The notes under the pieces were generated by a model. It had not been told where the DNA came from and made no database searches. It was given only the letters and a program-made list of their open reading frames with translations. Shown one piece after another: positions 27,286-36,584 of a stretch of 64,000 bases of DNA. The translations under genes and the position numbers were made by a program. Source of the DNA: DASYQD01 sp963846495 (GTDB lineage Bacteria > Acidobacteriota > Thermoanaerobaculia > Multivoradales > JAIOJS01); contig CAWJWP010000023.1 in NCBI GenBank assembly GCA_963846495.1, positions 39,574 to 103,573 on the forward strand, written 5' to 3'. Every line of letters starts with the position of its first letter. Positions within the stretch are counted from its first letter, which is position 1.

Positions 27286-28334
27286 CCTGCCTCCACCTCG
27301 GAATGGCCGAGGACTGCTTCCTCCTGCCGGTGGATGAGCTCCATCTGCGAGCGGATCTTCTCCGCCACGTCGTGGGTGGTGAACTCCACCGCCCGCCGCA
27401 CCGAGTTGCGGATGCCGGTCGAGCTGCTGCGGCCGTGGCCGATGAAGCAGCCCCCCTGCACGCCGAGCAGCGGCGCGGCGCCGTACTGGTTGGGATCGGT
27501 GCGCCGCCGCAGCTCGCGCAACGCCGGCATCGCGAGAGCGGCGCCGACCTTGCGCACGAGGTTGGCGCGCAGCTCCTGCTCGAGCATCTTGCCCACCATC
27601 GAGGCGAGCGACTCGGAGGCCTTGAGCACGACGTTGCCGACGAACCCGTCGCAGACGATGACGTCGACGGTGCCGGCGTAGACGTCGCGTCCCTCGACGT
27701 TGCCGACGAAGTTGAGGCCGGAGTCTTTGAGCACCTTGAACACCTCGCGGGTGAAATCGGTGCCCTTGCCCTCTTCCTCGCCCACCGACATCAGGCCGAC
27801 CTTCGGCGAGGGGATGCCCAGCACCTGCTGCGCGTAGAGGTGGCCCATCACCGCGAACTGGCGCAGGTGGTGGGGCTTGGTGCTGACGTTGGCGCCGACG
27901 TCGAGCAGCACGGTGCGGCCGCTCAGGGCGTTGGGAAGGACGGCGGCGAGCGCCGGCCGATCGACGCCGGGGATCGTCTTCATCACCTTCATCGCCGCCG
28001 TCATCACCGCGCCGGTGTTGCCGGCCGAGACGACGGCGGCGGCGCGCCCTTCCTTGACCAGCTCGCAGGCGATGCGGATCGAGGAGCGGCGCTTCTTGCG
28101 CAGCGGCGCCGTGGCGGGGTCGTCCATCTCGACGACCTCCTCGGCGTGGACGACTTCGATCTTTCCGCGATGATCGCGCAGCCGCTCGAGCTCGGCGCGC
28201 ACCACCTCTTCACGGCCGACGAGGATCACCTCGGCGCCGTCTTCCATCGCCGCGGCGTGCGCGCCCTCGACCACCGCCCTAGGGGCGTGGTCCCCTCCCA
28301 TCGCATCCACGGCGATCTTCAAGGCGGCAGGCAC
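27282..28334 (-). CDS. plsX: phosphate acyltransferase PlsX
   Basis: Converts acyl-ACP to acyl-phosphate for phospholipid synthesis. The 350-aa protein has KIAVDAMGGDHAP, VSAGNTGAVM, LLDVGANVSTKP, VGLMSVGEEEGKG, VEGRDVYAG and CDGFVGNVVLK, all family hallmarks. The GTG start at 28332-28334 is consistent with the start of the conserved region. fabD follows with a 4-bp overlap; fabH, which usually lies between them, is absent. Confidence 0.96.
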   Translation of the reverse strand: MPAALKIAVDAMGGDHAPRAVVEGAHAAAMEDGAEVILVGREEVVRAELERLRDHRGKIEVVHAEEVVEMDDPATAPLRKKRRSSIRIACELVKEGRAAAVVSAGNTGAVMTAAMKVMKTIPGVDRPALAAVLPNALSGRTVLLDVGANVSTKPHHLRQFAVMGHLYAQQVLGIPSPKVGLMSVGEEEGKGTDFTREVFKVLKDSGLNFVGNVEGRDVYAGTVDVIVCDGFVGNVVLKASESLASMVGKMLEQELRANLVRKVGAALAMPALRELRRRTDPNQYGAAPLLGVQGGCFIGHGRSSSTGIRNSVRRAVEFTTHDVAEKIRSQMELIHRQEEAVLGHSEVEAG

Positions 28335-28390
28335 CCGTGAGCCAGGGATCGCCCGTGGCCCATCACGGTCGAAGCGTCAGCTGGCGTTCC

Positions 28391-28463
28391 AGATAAGAGC
28401 TGGGTTTGTCTGCCACCCCTTACCCCCCAACCCCCCTTTCCCCTCGCCGGGGAAAGGGGGGCC
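28391..28463. repeat. interspersed hairpin repeat, copy 2 (inverted relative to copy 1)
   Basis: A perfect 13-bp inverted repeat (28431-28443 with 28449-28461, loop tcgcc) is preceded by ctgggtttgtctgccacccc (28400-28419), the reverse complement of the tail of copy 1 at 25144-25159. The stem bases differ from copy 1 yet still pair completely. It occupies the roughly 200-bp gap between rpmF and plsX. Confidence 0.8.
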
Positions 28464-28539
28464 CGGATCAAGAGTGAGGTTGCGGGCATCGCGGAAACTA
28501 AGGCGACTGCCGCAAAGGTTGTCGCCTTGAACGCGCGGC

Positions 28540-28725
28540 CTACAGCTGCTCGTCGACCGCCGCCACCTGCTTGCCGCGGTAGAAGCCGCAGTGGGGGCAG
28601 ACGCGGTGGGCGAGCTTGGTTTCCTGGCAGTTGGGGCAGACGGAGGTGGCCGGCTGGTCGAGCGCGTGGTGGGCGCGCCGGCGGTCGCGCCGGGCCTTGG
28701 AGGTACGCCGCTTGGGATTTGGCAT
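28540..28725 (-). CDS. rpmF: 50S ribosomal protein L32
   Basis: 61 aa, basic N-terminus MPNPKRRTSKARRDRRRAHH and a zinc ribbon with paired Cys motifs, VCPNCQETK and VCPHCGFYRG, so this is the zinc-binding (C+) form. It lies between yceD and plsX, the conserved neighbourhood of L32 in bacteria. Confidence 0.97.
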   Translation of the reverse strand: MPNPKRRTSKARRDRRRAHHALDQPATSVCPNCQETKLAHRVCPHCGFYRGKQVAAVDEQL

Positions 28726-28778
28726 GGTCGAAGCCTTTCGCTGTCAGGTCTCACGCGAGCTCACTCGGCGCCGCGTGG

Positions 28779-29312
28779 TCAGTGGTCCTTCTTCCGCTCC
28801 TTGAAGGCCGCAAGGGCCTGCCAGCGCGGGTCGGTTTCCTTCGTTTCGCAACCGCAATCGCCGGCGTTGAGGTTTGCCCCGCACGTGGGGCAGATCCCCT
28901 TGCAAGCAGCCACGCACAACGGCTTCATCGGGACATTGAGCAGGATCTGTTCGAGCAGCAACGGCCGCAGGTCCACCTCGCCATCCTCGGGGACCTCCAC
29001 CACCCCCAGCTCCGTCTCCGACAGCTCGTGCTCGCCGCTGCCCGGGGCTCCCGCCCCCGGCACGAGCAGCAGCTGCATCGGCTGCTCCACCGACTCCACC
29101 AGCGGCTCCAAGCACCGCTGGCAGCTCAGGGTCTGCTGGTAGCTGTAGGTGGCGGTGAGGAGGTATCCCGGGTCGGCGAACTGGATCTCACCGCGCCAGC
29201 GCACGGGAGAGAGCGCTTGCACGTCCGGATGCTCGACCTCCTTCGCGTCCACCGTCTCGGTCTCGTCCCAATGAAACGGCTGTTCGCGAACCTGCTCGAG
29301 CCGGACTTGCAT
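28779..29312 (-). CDS. yceD: YceD/DUF177 family protein (23S rRNA accumulation / L32-linked)
   Basis: 177 aa. A central CQRCLEPL motif and a C-terminal Cys cluster, CVAACKGICPTCGANLNAGDCGC, are diagnostic for DUF177. The family is almost always next to rpmF, as here (53 bp), and is implicated in large-subunit rRNA accumulation. The ATG at 29310-29312 begins MQVRLEQVREQPF; the upstream extension of the frame is unconserved. Confidence 0.9.
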   Translation of the reverse strand: MQVRLEQVREQPFHWDETETVDAKEVEHPDVQALSPVRWRGEIQFADPGYLLTATYSYQQTLSCQRCLEPLVESVEQPMQLLLVPGAGAPGSGEHELSETELGVVEVPEDGEVDLRPLLLEQILLNVPMKPLCVAACKGICPTCGANLNAGDCGCETKETDPRWQALAAFKERKKDH

Positions 29313-29495
29313 AGCTCTGCCCCATCGCCGTAGCCGCGGAAGCGTAGCGGCAGGTCCGGCGGGAGTCAAATGAGGGTCGAAGCGCGGCAAACCCTTGTTC
29401 TCGGCGCAAGGTACTCACTCCGCGGGGCATGTGAGCTGCATCGCTGGACCGGCCGACGCCCCGACGTAGGCTCAAGCGAGGAGAAAAGGACTTCC

Positions 29496-30986
29496 ATGAA
29501 CACCACCTCGAGCCGCCTTCTGACCGTCGTCACCGGCACCCTGGTCACCCGCACACTGACCGTCGCGATCGCGCTGGGCCTGTCGTCCATCTCGCCTGCG
29601 TCGGCGGCCACCAATTGCACCAACGTCGCCTGCGGCGGCTGCACGCCGCCCTCGGGCGCCACCTCGACCCTCATCCCCGCGGCCAGCTTTCCCCCCACCG
29701 GCACGACGCCGATCGCCTTCGTCGATCCCGGCGACTTCCGCGGACGGCGGCTGGTCGCCACGCAACAGGGCGTCATCCTGGTCTGGAACACGAGCACCGC
29801 GAGCTTCCTCGGCACGCCCTACCTCGACCTGCGCGACGACGTCGGCGGCCCCGTGCTGTGCTGCGGCGAGCGCGGCCTGCTCGCCATGGCCGCCGACCCC
29901 GACTACCTCGCCAACGGCAGGATCTACGTCTTCTACACCGGCGGCGACGGCGACGTCACCATCGCGCGTTACACCCGCTCGGCCGTCGACGCGGACACCG
30001 GCAGCCTCGCCTCGGCCCTCGTCATCCTGCGCATCAACCACCCCGTCGGCAACCACAACGGCGGCTGGATGGCGTTCGGGCCCGACGGCTTCCTCTACAT
30101 CACCACCGGCGACGGCGGCGGCGGCTGCGACGACGTCAACGGCAACGGCGTCTTCGACGACCCGGGCGAGCTCGACGGACAGCGCAACAACACCTTGAAC
30201 GGCAAGGTGCTGCGCATCGACGTGCGCGGCATCGACCCCGCGGGCGTCGCGCCGGACGACTGCGGCGTCGGGCCATACAACTACACGGTGCCGTCGAGCA
30301 ACCCCTTCGTCGGCCAGGAGCCGGCCTGCGACGAGGTGTGGGGGATGGGCCTGCGCAACCCGTTCCGCTTCAGCTTCGACCGCGCGACCGGCGACATGTA
30401 CATCGGCGACGTGGGTCAGAACAAGTGGGAGGAGATCCATCTCAAGCCCGCCAACGTCGCGGCGCCGGTCAACTTCGGTTGGGTTTGCCGCGAAGCGTAC
30501 GAGACCGGCAACAACAACGAGTCGGGCTGCAACCTCGCCAACCTCACGGCCTTCTGCCCCACCGACAACGGCACCACGGGCCAGTTCCCGCGCCCCCTCA
30601 GCGGCTTCTGGGACCCCATCCTCTGCCACCATAACGGCGGCTGGGCCTCGATCATGGGGGGCTATCGCTACCGCGGCAGCATGGTGCCCTCGGTCGCGGG
30701 CTCCTACTTCTATGGCGACCCGGCGTGCGGTGACCTCTGGAAGACGACCACGCTGGACCCCTCGAACCCCGCCGCCGTTGCCTCGAGCTGTTGGGCGAGC
30801 GGATTCGGCGGCCTCTACGGCTTCGCCGAGGACCATCTCGGCGAGCTGTACCCGGTGGTCGGCGGCGCCGGCCGCGTCGACTGCATCCACAACGGCGCGG
30901 GCTGCACCTGGGTGAACACGGACCTCTTCGCCGACGGCGAGGAGACAGGCACGCTGACGCGCTGGAGCGGCGGCGTCTTCCCGTAG
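29496..30986 (+). CDS. secreted PQQ-dependent sugar dehydrogenase-like beta-propeller
   Basis: 496 aa with an export signal (MNTTSSRLL to SISPASAA). The six-bladed propeller of the soluble glucose dehydrogenase/Hhip family is recognised by GERGLLAMAADPDYLANGRIYVFYT, NHNGGWMAFGPDGFLYITTGDGGGG, LNGKVLRIDV, GLRNPFRFSFDRATGDMYIGDVGQ, and a late HHNGGWASIMGGYRYRG. It ends TDLFADGEETGTLTRWSGG, a tail shared with the DUF1554-like protein at 40207-41484. GGAGAAAAGGA precedes the ATG at 29496. Substrate unknown. Confidence 0.87.
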   Translation: MNTTSSRLLTVVTGTLVTRTLTVAIALGLSSISPASAATNCTNVACGGCTPPSGATSTLIPAASFPPTGTTPIAFVDPGDFRGRRLVATQQGVILVWNTSTASFLGTPYLDLRDDVGGPVLCCGERGLLAMAADPDYLANGRIYVFYTGGDGDVTIARYTRSAVDADTGSLASALVILRINHPVGNHNGGWMAFGPDGFLYITTGDGGGGCDDVNGNGVFDDPGELDGQRNNTLNGKVLRIDVRGIDPAGVAPDDCGVGPYNYTVPSSNPFVGQEPACDEVWGMGLRNPFRFSFDRATGDMYIGDVGQNKWEEIHLKPANVAAPVNFGWVCREAYETGNNNESGCNLANLTAFCPTDNGTTGQFPRPLSGFWDPILCHHNGGWASIMGGYRYRGSMVPSVAGSYFYGDPACGDLWKTTTLDPSNPAAVASSCWASGFGGLYGFAEDHLGELYPVVGGAGRVDCIHNGAGCTWVNTDLFADGEETGTLTRWSGGVFP

Positions 30987-30999
30987 GCGGGCGCGGCGC

Positions 31000-33639
31000 C
31001 TACGGTACCGGCTCGCTCACCTTGTAGAGCGCGTTGAACAGCAGCTTGAAGGTGCGCACCGTCTGCGCGCGGTGCTGGGCGCGGAAGCCGATGAGCACGA
31101 CCCGGCCCTTGCCGACGCGCAGGTCGACGACGGCAGCCTTGCGCTCCAGCGCCTCGCCGCCGCGCAAGAAGCCGCTCACCAGCAGGTCGCGCTCGTCCTC
31201 GGGATAGCGCGCCACCACGCGGCGCTCGAACCGCGCGTCGGGGATCGCCGTCTCGAAGGCCGGAGAGTCGGCGAAGTAGCCGGCCTCCTCGGCCTCCAGG
31301 CCGTAGGCGAGCGGGTGCGCGACGTCGACGAGCAGCCGCAGCATCGAGCCCGGCGCCTGCACCTCGGCGTCGCGCTCGCCGACGACGTCGACGACCGGTA
31401 GGCCGAAGAGCTCGATGAAGTAGCTCGCCGCTTCGTCGAGCGCGACGACGGTGCCGCCGCCTTCGACCCACTCCTTGATGCGAGCGCCGCCGCCGCGTTC
31501 CACGTCGCCGCGCCTGCCGCCCGTGAGCGGCGGCCCGCCCTCGTCGAGGCCGCCGGCGTACTCGGGAGGCAGGCGACCGCCCAAGCGGTCGGCAATCGCG
31601 CTCCCCGGGCGCCCCTTCTCGATGACGTTGGGAGCGATGGCGGGGACCAGCAGCACGTCGACCTTGCCGGTGAACGCGCCGCTGCGGATCTCCTCGTTGT
31701 CGAGCGTCTCGAGCGGGAACTCGTACTGCTCGAGCAGCCAACGCGTCCAGCCCTCGTCCATGCTCGCCATCCAAGGCTTGTAGAGGCCGACGCGCGCGGC
31801 GGCGACTGCGTGGCGCGGCCCGGTCGGCGCCGTTTCGAGCGGCGCGATCGAGACGTGCAGCTCGCGCGACAGGCGCGAGAGCTCCTCGGCCGTCGCGGCG
31901 CCAGGCGGGATCCAGAGATTGCCGCCCGCCGCCAGCCAGGCGAGCCCGCGCGCGCCGCGCGCCAGCAGCCGGTTCATCAGCGGGTAGACGCCGTCGGCGC
32001 CGTGCGACACGAGCCAGCCACCGGCGCCCGCCGCCACGTCGCCGCCTGGCCAGGGAGCCGCCTCGACGGCCCCGACCGCGCCGACCGGCCGCTGCGTCGC
32101 CTCCACCACCTCGACCCCCATCGCGATCGGCAGCGACCACGAGGTGACGTCGTAGGGCTCGAGGATCTCGCCGCCCCCCGAGCCCTTGACCTCCGGGTAG
32201 CGCTGCGGCCGCAGCATGGTGAGGAGGAAGGCGCGGTACGGCTGCGCCGCCGGCACCACCACGGTGCCCGCCGGGTACTCGGCGAGGCCGACGCGCAGCG
32301 GGCCCGTCGCGCGCGTCACCGTCACGCCATGACGCAGCAGCAGGTCGACGAGCTTCCACGCCGCCGTCGGGTCGTGCTGCGACGGCGGCACCACCCACGC
32401 GTACGGCGGCCCCGCGTCGCCGGCGGCGATCGCTTCCGACGACATTCGGTGGAGGTTCCTCAGGAAGTCGCGGCGGTTCTCCGCCAGCGCCTCGACGAAC
32501 GCCCAGGTCGCGATGCGCTCGTACTCCATGACGTCGGCGAGCCGCCACCAACCGCCGGGCCAGGGCGAGGGGAAGTTGGAGCGCCGGCCGTACTCGGGCA
32601 GCCCCTTCTCGCCGCCCTCGAGCTCGCCCGGCTCGACGTAGATCGGCGTCGCGATGCGCGCGCTCGCCACCTCGGTGAGGAGACCGGTGACGTTCTTCCA
32701 CCACGCCGTGTTGCGGGTGCCGCCGGGCCAGTAGGAGTCGAAGATCATGTCGTGGCCGACGCCGAGCTTGCCCGCCTCCTCGAGCCGTCGCGCCATGTTG
32801 GTGCCCAGCAGGTCGGCCTGCCGGAAGATCAGCGAGTGCACCTCGGGCGCCAGCGGGTCGGCCTGCGGCGGCACGAACATGCGCGGGCCCGTCGAGCCCA
32901 TCTGGTGCTCGTCGAGGAACGCCTGCGGGAACCAGCGGCGGTAGAGCACGTCGTTGACGACCCGCGACTCCTTCTGCGTCAGCATGTAGAAGTCGCGGTT
33001 GTTGTCGTGGCCGACGTAGTGGTGGTAGAGCCACGGCATCGGGCCGCCCTCGAACAGGGTGCCCTTCTGCTTCTCGTACCAGTCGCGCACCAGCACCTGA
33101 CCGTCGGGGTTGATCGACGGCATGAGCAGGAGCACGACGTCGTCCATCCAGGCCAGCTTGTCGGGATCGGTGGTGGTGGCGAGCTCGTGCACGAAGCGCA
33201 TCGCCATCTGCGTGGCGCCGACCTCGGTCGAGTGGATGGTGCAAGTGACGAGGGCGATGACCTTCCCTTCCTCGATCAGCGACGCAGCTTCCGCGGCGCC
33301 GAGCCCTTGCGGATGCGCCAGGCGGCGGGCGATCTCACGGTAGCGGTCGAGGCGCTGCTGGTTAGCGGCGGAGGTGAGGATGACGACCGGCATCTCGTTG
33401 TCGAGCGTCGAGCGGCCGGCGACCTCGATCGAGACGCGATCGGAGGCGGCGTCGACGGCGCGCAGGTAGCCGAGCACCTGCGTCCATGAAGCGAGCTGGC
33501 GGTCGGTTCCCGGTGTGAAGCCGAGGACGCTCTCGGGCGTGGGGACTTCGGCGGCGATGGCCTGAGATGTCGAGATGCCGAACGACAGCAGCGATGCGAG
33601 CGCGAGCGCGTGTGCAGCGGCGTGGCAGCGACGAGTCAT
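31000..33639 (-). CDS. secreted M14-family zinc carboxypeptidase-like protein
   Basis: 879 aa with a signal peptide (MTRRCHAAAHALALASLLSF to AIAAE). The M14 domain spans about residues 40-350: zinc ligands in TIHSTEVGATQMA (HxxE) and a later His in FLDEHQMGSTG, plus LLMPSINPDGQ. The rest (VVPAAQPYRAFLLTML; LLVPAIAPNVIEKG; VDLRVGKGRVVLIGFRAQHRAQT) resembles the C-terminal glutamine-amidotransferase-like fold common in large bacterial M14 proteins. The ATG at 33637-33639 has GGGAGGTGGG directly upstream. It is convergent with the sugar dehydrogenase gene (13-bp gap). Confidence 0.87.
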   Translation of the reverse strand: MTRRCHAAAHALALASLLSFGISTSQAIAAEVPTPESVLGFTPGTDRQLASWTQVLGYLRAVDAASDRVSIEVAGRSTLDNEMPVVILTSAANQQRLDRYREIARRLAHPQGLGAAEAASLIEEGKVIALVTCTIHSTEVGATQMAMRFVHELATTTDPDKLAWMDDVVLLLMPSINPDGQVLVRDWYEKQKGTLFEGGPMPWLYHHYVGHDNNRDFYMLTQKESRVVNDVLYRRWFPQAFLDEHQMGSTGPRMFVPPQADPLAPEVHSLIFRQADLLGTNMARRLEEAGKLGVGHDMIFDSYWPGGTRNTAWWKNVTGLLTEVASARIATPIYVEPGELEGGEKGLPEYGRRSNFPSPWPGGWWRLADVMEYERIATWAFVEALAENRRDFLRNLHRMSSEAIAAGDAGPPYAWVVPPSQHDPTAAWKLVDLLLRHGVTVTRATGPLRVGLAEYPAGTVVVPAAQPYRAFLLTMLRPQRYPEVKGSGGGEILEPYDVTSWSLPIAMGVEVVEATQRPVGAVGAVEAAPWPGGDVAAGAGGWLVSHGADGVYPLMNRLLARGARGLAWLAAGGNLWIPPGAATAEELSRLSRELHVSIAPLETAPTGPRHAVAAARVGLYKPWMASMDEGWTRWLLEQYEFPLETLDNEEIRSGAFTGKVDVLLVPAIAPNVIEKGRPGSAIADRLGGRLPPEYAGGLDEGGPPLTGGRRGDVERGGGARIKEWVEGGGTVVALDEAASYFIELFGLPVVDVVGERDAEVQAPGSMLRLLVDVAHPLAYGLEAEEAGYFADSPAFETAIPDARFERRVVARYPEDERDLLVSGFLRGGEALERKAAVVDLRVGKGRVVLIGFRAQHRAQTVRTFKLLFNALYKVSEPVP

Positions 33640-33680
33640 CCCACCTCCCGGTTCAAGGTGGGCAAGCGTATGCCAGCCGC

Positions 33681-36584
33681 TCAGGACGGCGCGTCGGCCA
33701 GGGTCGCCAGCCAGACGTCGCCCTCGCTCACGCTCTCGAGGACGGAGAGGGTGCGCTGGTCGCGGGAGAGGCTCAACGTCCACGGCGTGATCGGCGCCAT
33801 CCATCCGGCTGGCGGCGCAATGCGGCGCTGCCGCCCGGTGACGGTGTCCACCACCGCGATGCCATCCGGGAAGTCGACGAGCAGCCGCCGGCTGTCGGCG
33901 AGCCAGACCGGCGCCGATCCACCGTCCGCGACCTTGCGATAGGTGCGCGTGCCGAACGTGTACACGTGCACGCTCACCCGGCCCTCCCGGAAGCCCGTCC
34001 CCGCCACGCTCCGGCCGTCGGGCGACCAGGAAAGCCCCACGAACGCCTGATTGCGATCGATCGATGGCAGAACCTCGAGCACCGCATCACGCGGCGCGCG
34101 CCGGCGGTCGAGGATGACGACGTTGCTCGGCCGCCGCGTCGCCAGGATCCGCTTGCCGTCGGGCGACCAGAGCGGAAAGAGCAGCCCCTCTCGGTCGACC
34201 ACCGTGACGGCGCGCAGACTGCTGCCGTCGGCGCGCGCGGTCCACACGTCGTAGGCCTTGCCGCCGCGGCTGGAGTAGAACGCGATCTCGCTGCCGTCGG
34301 GCGACCAGCGCGGCGCGCGGTCGTTGGCGCGGTCGGCGGTCAGCCGTCGTTGGCTACTGCCGTCGACGCGCATGACGTGGATGTCCTCCTGCGGCAGGCT
34401 GCTGGCGAAGGCGATCCACTGCCCGTCGGGCGAAAGGTCCTGCGAGCTCACGAGGCGCGAGCCGCGCAGGACCGTCACGGCCGGACCGACCTCCTCGCGC
34501 TCAGGATCGAAAGAGCGGGTGAGGATGGTCGTCCGCTGGTCGAGGGCCGCGTAGGCCATGCGACGGCCATCGCGGGAGAAGCTCAGTCCCGCCGGCCACT
34601 GCGTCGGGGTGGTGAGCGGCTGCGGTTCGCCCAGCGGGCGCCCCGACCGCTCGTCTATCGGCACCCGCCACAGGTTCATCACGCCGCCGCGGTCGCTGAC
34701 GAAGTAGAGGAAGCGTCCGTCCGGCGACCACACCGGGTTCCAGTCGACGGCGGCATCGGCGGTCACCGCCACCGGGGCCACCGGCGCGCTCGGGCGGCGA
34801 GCGCCGACCGTCAGCAGATCGCGCTGCCCTCCTCCCTTCGCCCGCCAGAAGGCGACGCGGTGACCGTGCGGCGACCAGGCGGGCTGCACCGCGTCCTCGG
34901 CCAGCAGCATCCGCCGGCGTCCCGACTCGACCTCGACCGCGACGAGCGTAGCCCGCGAGATGACGCGATAGAGCGGCGTCTCGGTGATCGCCTCTTCGGT
35001 GACCGCGATCTCCCGTCCGTCCGGCGACCAGGCGGGATCCTGGCCCGCGGCGCTGACCCTTCGCCGCGCTCCGCCTCCGGCGCTCATCACGAAGATGCCG
35101 CCGCCGTCGCACTCGGAACGGAAGGCGATGCGACGGCCGTCGAAGGAGTAGGCAGGCGCGCGGTCGTCGCGCGCACAACTCGCAGTCAAGTTGATGGCGT
35201 TCCCTTCGCCCCCGAGACGCTGCAAGAAGATGTCGTTGTTGCCGCGCGGTCCGGCGACGTAGATCACCGCGTCGCCGTCGGGCGACAGCCGCGGGCTGTG
35301 CTCGAGGCCCGCCTGGTCGGTGAGGCGGGTGAAGCCACCGGGGATGGCGGCGCGCGACGGCGCGCGGGTCGCGCGCGCGACGAAGAACCAAGCGATCGCG
35401 ATCGTGGCCGCGACAAAGACGACGGCGATGGCGATCGTCCGTGCGACGCTCCTTCGGCGCGGCGCCGACGCGGCGGCCGCTTCGCTGACGATCGGCGTCG
35501 GCGCGATGACTGCGCCTGGCGTCGTCGCTGCTCGCAGGTCCGCGAGCAGCTCCTCCATCGTCTGGTAGCGCTCGGCCGGCTGCTTGGCGAGCGCGCGGTC
35601 GACAATCGCCGGCAGCCCGGGAGGCAGCGCGTCGGCCACGAGCGGCCGATGCGCCTCGTGCAGCACGGCGCTCATCAGGTCGGCCCACGTACCGCCTTGG
35701 AACGGTGGGCGGCCCGTGGCCATCTCGTAAAGCAACACGCCGAACGAGAAGACATCGCTGCGCTGGTCGGTGCGCGCGCCGGAGGCCTGCTCGGGCGACA
35801 TCGAGCCCGGCGTGCCGAGGACCGTTCCCACCGCGGTGCCTTCGGTGCGCGGCGCGCCCGCGCCGTCGACGTCAACGTTCTCGACCTCGAGCCGCTTGGC
35901 GATGCCGAAGTCGAGCACCTTCGCCTGCCCCTGCGGCGTCACCATCACGTTCGTCGCCTTGACGTCGCGGTGGATGATCCCGCGCTCGTGCGCGAAGGCG
36001 AGCGCCTCGCCGACCTGGAGGGCGATGTCGAGGAGGGCTTCCGACGGGAGCGGACGACCGCCGGTCGCGTCGCGGAGCGTCATGCCTTCGACGAGCTGCA
36101 TGGCGATGAAGGGCCGGCCGTCGTGCTCGCCGACTTCGTGAATGGCGCAGATGCTCGGATGGTCGAGCAGCGCCGCAAGCCGCGCCTCCTTGAGGAAGCG
36201 CGCCCGACGGCGCGGGTCGGCGACCAGCGACGGGTCGAGCAGCTTCAAGGCCACCGCACGCCCGAGCCGCCCATCACGCGCGAGGTAGACCTCGCCCATG
36301 CCGCCAGCGCCGATGCGACGTTCGAGCCGGTAGGGCCCGAGCTCGCTGCCCGCGAGCGAGGTCGTTGCCGGCGCGTCGTCCGCGAGCAGCGCCGCCTCGT
36401 CGAGCGCGTCGTGCTCGAGCAGCGCGTCGCTTCGCTGTGCGTGAACGAGGAGCGACTCCACCTCCGCCTCGAGCTCGGCGTCGCCGGCGCAGGCCGCGGC
36501 AAGGAACGCGCCGCGCGCAGTCTCTCCTTGCGCCAGCGCTTCGTGGAACAGCCGCTCCACGCGCCGCCAGCGCTCGGCGCTCAC
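33681..36584 (-). CDS. transmembrane Ser/Thr protein kinase with C-terminal TolB/WD40-like propeller
   Basis: 967 aa. The N-terminal about 75 residues (RRVERLFHEALAQ to EVESLLVH) are typical of Acidobacteria-type kinases. The kinase domain covers about 85-350: RIGAGGMGEVYLARD, Lys in AVALKLLD, GIIHRDVKATNVMV, LDFGIAKRL, GTPGSMSPEQASG. A single membrane helix (TIAIAVVFVAATIAIAWFF) is followed by about 550 residues of propeller with repeated SPDG blades (APRWSPDGSEIAFYSSRGG, YPVWSPDGRF-type). The kinase should be cytoplasmic and the propeller outside, perhaps as a ligand sensor. The GTG at 36582-36584 overlaps the sigma-factor stop (GTGA), so sigma and kinase are co-expressed. Confidence 0.9.
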   Translation of the reverse strand: MSAERWRRVERLFHEALAQGETARGAFLAAACAGDAELEAEVESLLVHAQRSDALLEHDALDEAALLADDAPATTSLAGSELGPYRLERRIGAGGMGEVYLARDGRLGRAVALKLLDPSLVADPRRRARFLKEARLAALLDHPSICAIHEVGEHDGRPFIAMQLVEGMTLRDATGGRPLPSEALLDIALQVGEALAFAHERGIIHRDVKATNVMVTPQGQAKVLDFGIAKRLEVENVDVDGAGAPRTEGTAVGTVLGTPGSMSPEQASGARTDQRSDVFSFGVLLYEMATGRPPFQGGTWADLMSAVLHEAHRPLVADALPPGLPAIVDRALAKQPAERYQTMEELLADLRAATTPGAVIAPTPIVSEAAAASAPRRRSVARTIAIAVVFVAATIAIAWFFVARATRAPSRAAIPGGFTRLTDQAGLEHSPRLSPDGDAVIYVAGPRGNNDIFLQRLGGEGNAINLTASCARDDRAPAYSFDGRRIAFRSECDGGGIFVMSAGGGARRRVSAAGQDPAWSPDGREIAVTEEAITETPLYRVISRATLVAVEVESGRRRMLLAEDAVQPAWSPHGHRVAFWRAKGGGQRDLLTVGARRPSAPVAPVAVTADAAVDWNPVWSPDGRFLYFVSDRGGVMNLWRVPIDERSGRPLGEPQPLTTPTQWPAGLSFSRDGRRMAYAALDQRTTILTRSFDPEREEVGPAVTVLRGSRLVSSQDLSPDGQWIAFASSLPQEDIHVMRVDGSSQRRLTADRANDRAPRWSPDGSEIAFYSSRGGKAYDVWTARADGSSLRAVTVVDREGLLFPLWSPDGKRILATRRPSNVVILDRRRAPRDAVLEVLPSIDRNQAFVGLSWSPDGRSVAGTGFREGRVSVHVYTFGTRTYRKVADGGSAPVWLADSRRLLVDFPDGIAVVDTVTGRQRRIAPPAGWMAPITPWTLSLSRDQRTLSVLESVSEGDVWLATLADAPS

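Noticed and set aside
29496..30986. PEP-CTERM sorting signal
   Set aside because: The tail has no PEP motif and no membrane helix with basic end.
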